From: Sphingobium sp. BYY-5
GTDB lineage: Bacteria > Pseudomonadota > Alphaproteobacteria > Sphingomonadales > Sphingomonadaceae
Reading direction: 5' to 3'
DNA length: 64,000 bases
NCBI RefSeq assembly: GCF_022758885.1
Contig: NZ_JALEBH010000001.1
Span: 124,001 to 188,000 of the forward strand
The notes under the pieces are model-generated. The model made no database searches and was not told the origin of the DNA. It was given only the letters and a program-made list of their open reading frames with translations. Positions 62,476-64,000 of this stretch are shown in pieces; position 1 is the first letter of the stretch; every line of letters starts with the position of its first letter. Both the position numbers and the translations under genes were made by a program.

Positions 62476-62601
62476 AAAAATCCTCCCCTGTAAGGGGAGG
62501 TGGCTGGCCGAAGGCCAGACGGAGGGGGGTCACCCTATCGAGAGGGGAACACCCCTCCACCGGCTTCGCCGGTCCCCCTCCCCTTACAGGGGAGGATTTT
62601 T
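62476..62601. repeat. Long composite palindromic element
   Basis: The ends AAAAATCCTCCCC-TGTAAG (62476) and its inverse CTTACAGGGGAGGATTTTT (ending 62601) face each other around an inner GGCTGGCC-GAA-GGCCAGAC hairpin and CCACCGGCTTCGCCGGT. It is a mobile-looking REP/MITE-type element in the non-coding gap between the exported protein and the protease gene, related to the shorter copy at 9042-9063. Confidence 0.85.
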
Positions 62602-62667
62602 ATTGGCTCGCTCCCGTCACTTACGTTCAGAAAACGGGTTTGCAAACGCCATGATAGCCAAAAGAAA

Positions 62668-62721
62668 ACCCGTTCGGCCCTTCGACACACTCTCCTGAGT
62701 GTGTCGAAGGGCCGAACGGGT
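62668..62721 (-). terminator. 25-bp perfect hairpin terminating the protease gene
   Basis: ACCCGTTCGGCCCTTCGACA and CACTC (62668-62692) pair perfectly with 62697-62721 around TCCT. On the minus strand it is followed by TTTTCTTTT, as in a terminator, 30 bases past the stop codon. Its CCCTTCGACA core recalls the sphingomonad CTTCGACAGG repeats. Confidence 0.85.
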
Positions 62722-62750
62722 CTTAGAACCTTAGAGACGGCAAGCGCTGC

Positions 62751-64000
62751 TTATTTGTCCCGCAGGCGCACCGGCAGGAAGATCGGTTGCTGGCCACGGC
62801 GCAGCACCTGCAGCAAGATGGCGTTGCGGCCCTGTCCGGCCACCGCCTTCACCTGCGCGTCCAGCTCCGCCTGGTTGGCGACCGGGCGGTTGTTGGCGGT
62901 GATGATGACGTCGCCACGACGCAGGCCCTTGGCGCCCGCATCGGTGGAACCGTCGACGGCGGTGATGACGATGCCGCGCGTGTCGGCCGAAACGCCCAAC
63001 TGGCGGATGATGCCGGGCGTCAGCGGGATCGCCGAAATGCCGAGCGACTGTTGGGTCGCCTTGCCGGGGTTCGAATCCTGCTGGCTGAAATCCTCATCCT
63101 GTTGCGGGGCGAAGCTGTTCAGCTCATCTTCCGACGGACGTTCGCCGACGATCGCCGTCACCGTCTGGCGCTGGCCATTGCGCATGAGGGTGATCGGCAC
63201 GCGCGCGCCGATCGACTGGCTGGCGATGATCGACGACAGATTCTGGTCGGCGGTCACTTCCTGGCCAGCGACGCTGACGATCACGTCGCCTGCCTTGATG
63301 CCGGCCTTGTCCGCGCCCTTGCCCGGTTCGACGCTCTGGACGAACTCGCCGCGATTCTTGGCAAGGCCCAGCGAATCGGCCATGTCTTCGCCCAGCGGGC
63401 TGATCTGGACGCCCAGATAGCCGCGCTTGATGCTCTGACCCTTGCGCAGCGTATCGACGATCGGCGCCGCCTGTTCCGACGGAATGGCGAAGCCGATGCC
63501 GACATTGCCGCCCGAAGGCGAGAGGATCTGGCTGTTGATGCCGATCACATTGCCGCGCATGTCGAACATCGGGCCGCCGCTATTGCCCTGGTTGATCGAT
63601 GCGTCGGTCTGGATGAACTTGTCATAGGTGCCGCCGGTGCCGCGATGCACGGCGGAGATGATGCCCGCCGTCACGGTGCCCGACAAGGCGAAGGGGTTGC
63701 CGATCGCGATCACCCAGTCGCCCACGCGCGCCTTGGTGCTGTCGCCGAACTTGACGAAGGGCAGGGGCTTCTTCGCCTCGATCTTCAGCACCGCCAGGTC
63801 GGTGGCCGGATCGCGGCCGATCAGCTTGGCGGGATATTCTTCCTTGTTGGTGAGGGTCACGGTGATCGAATCCACCGTGGCGCCTTCCGCGCCAGCCGAC
63901 ACCACATGGTTGTTGGTGACGATGTAGCCGTCGGCCGAAATGATGAAGCCCGACCCCAGCGACTGCGCCTGGCGCGTCTGCGGCTGGCCGCTGCCCTGGC
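62751..64000 (-). CDS. Do/HtrA family serine protease, N-terminus cut by window edge
   Basis: The visible part (about 416 codons) lacks its N-terminus, beyond position 64000. The periplasmic chymotrypsin-fold protease has the catalytic triad: His in YIVTNNHVV, Asp in GRDPATDLAVLKI and Ser in NQGNSGGPMFDMRGNVIGIN. Two PDZ domains follow (GYLGVQISPLGEDMADSLGL and ISAIPLTPGIIRQLGVSA). It is a DegP/MucD-type quality-control protease; which paralogue cannot be told without the rest. A strong hairpin terminator lies 30 bases downstream. Confidence 0.93.
   Translation of the reverse strand, partial: QGSGQPQTRQAQSLGSGFIISADGYIVTNNHVVSAGAEGATVDSITVTLTNKEEYPAKLIGRDPATDLAVLKIEAKKPLPFVKFGDSTKARVGDWVIAIGNPFALSGTVTAGIISAVHRGTGGTYDKFIQTDASINQGNSGGPMFDMRGNVIGINSQILSPSGGNVGIGFAIPSEQAAPIVDTLRKGQSIKRGYLGVQISPLGEDMADSLGLAKNRGEFVQSVEPGKGADKAGIKAGDVIVSVAGQEVTADQNLSSIIASQSIGARVPITLMRNGQRQTVTAIVGERPSEDELNSFAPQQDEDFSQQDSNPGKATQQSLGISAIPLTPGIIRQLGVSADTRGIVITAVDGSTDAGAKGLRRGDVIITANNRPVANQAELDAQVKAVAGQGRNAILLQVLRRGQQPIFLPVRLRDK

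Overview
The window reads as a chromosomal segment of a high-GC alphaproteobacterium, most likely a sphingomonad (Sphingobium/Sphingomonas type). This is an inference from protein character, from gene content such as small DUF937, DUF3597 and GlsB/YeaQ proteins, and from dispersed palindromes of the kinds CCCCTCCCGC-GCGGGAGGGG and GTTCGGGCTGAGCCTGTCGAAG that are common in that group. Both strands are densely coded. One tRNA gene is present, and no rRNA or CRISPR array was seen.

Layout. (1) 1-2.7 kb: the right end of an integrated phage-like element (P2/PBSX-type portal protein, a lone HI1420-type antitoxin, a replication-initiator-like winged-helix protein) abutting the 3' end of tRNA-Arg(TCT). 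(2) 2.9-9.4 kb: housekeeping genes (queuosine-precursor transporter, truA, fmt, recR, def) and small envelope or stress proteins. (3) 9.4-13.6 kb: an acyl-CoA dehydrogenase with its probable MerR/LiuR-like regulator, and an FAD-dependent dehydrogenase. (4) 13.7-17.7 kb: a tight four-gene operon (Ddl-like ATP-grasp, nucleotidyltransferase, sugar-transfer-associated ATP-grasp, GT4 glycosyltransferase) with no function I can name. (5) 17.7-22.4 kb: sulfate activation (cysD, cysN-cysC fusion, cysQ) plus a TauE/SafE permease. (6) 22.7-47 kb: a large capsule/exopolysaccharide locus. It holds GDP-mannose, GDP-6-deoxyhexose, UDP-glucuronate and dTDP-rhamnose precursor genes, a KpsE/KpsM/KpsT plus Wza/KpsD-like export set, glycosyltransferases including 1285-aa and 1137-aa multi-domain proteins, a sulfotransferase fused to a very long coiled coil, and a secreted jelly-roll (polysaccharide-lyase-like) protein. 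(7) 47-56 kb: rpoC and rpoB. (8) 56-64 kb: DJ-1/PfpI protein, secreted amidohydrolase, SleB-type cell wall hydrolase, cysK, an MFS transporter, a small exported protein and a Do/HtrA protease cut by the window end.

How the parts may work together. PAPS made by CysD/CysNC and recycled through CysQ lies about 14 kb from a PAPS-type sulfotransferase gene inside the polysaccharide locus, which suggests a sulfated surface polysaccharide exported by an ABC transporter. The most unusual gene is 35162..38011. It joins a sulfotransferase head, a roughly 550-residue coiled coil containing a near-perfect in-frame 240-bp tandem duplication, and a C-terminal module that also occurs at the N-terminus of the 1137-aa glycosyltransferase. 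By analogy with WbdD of E. coli O9a, where a terminating enzyme carries a coiled-coil ruler, I propose that it is a chain-terminating, length-measuring sulfotransferase. That is a hypothesis drawn from the sequence, not a demonstrated function.
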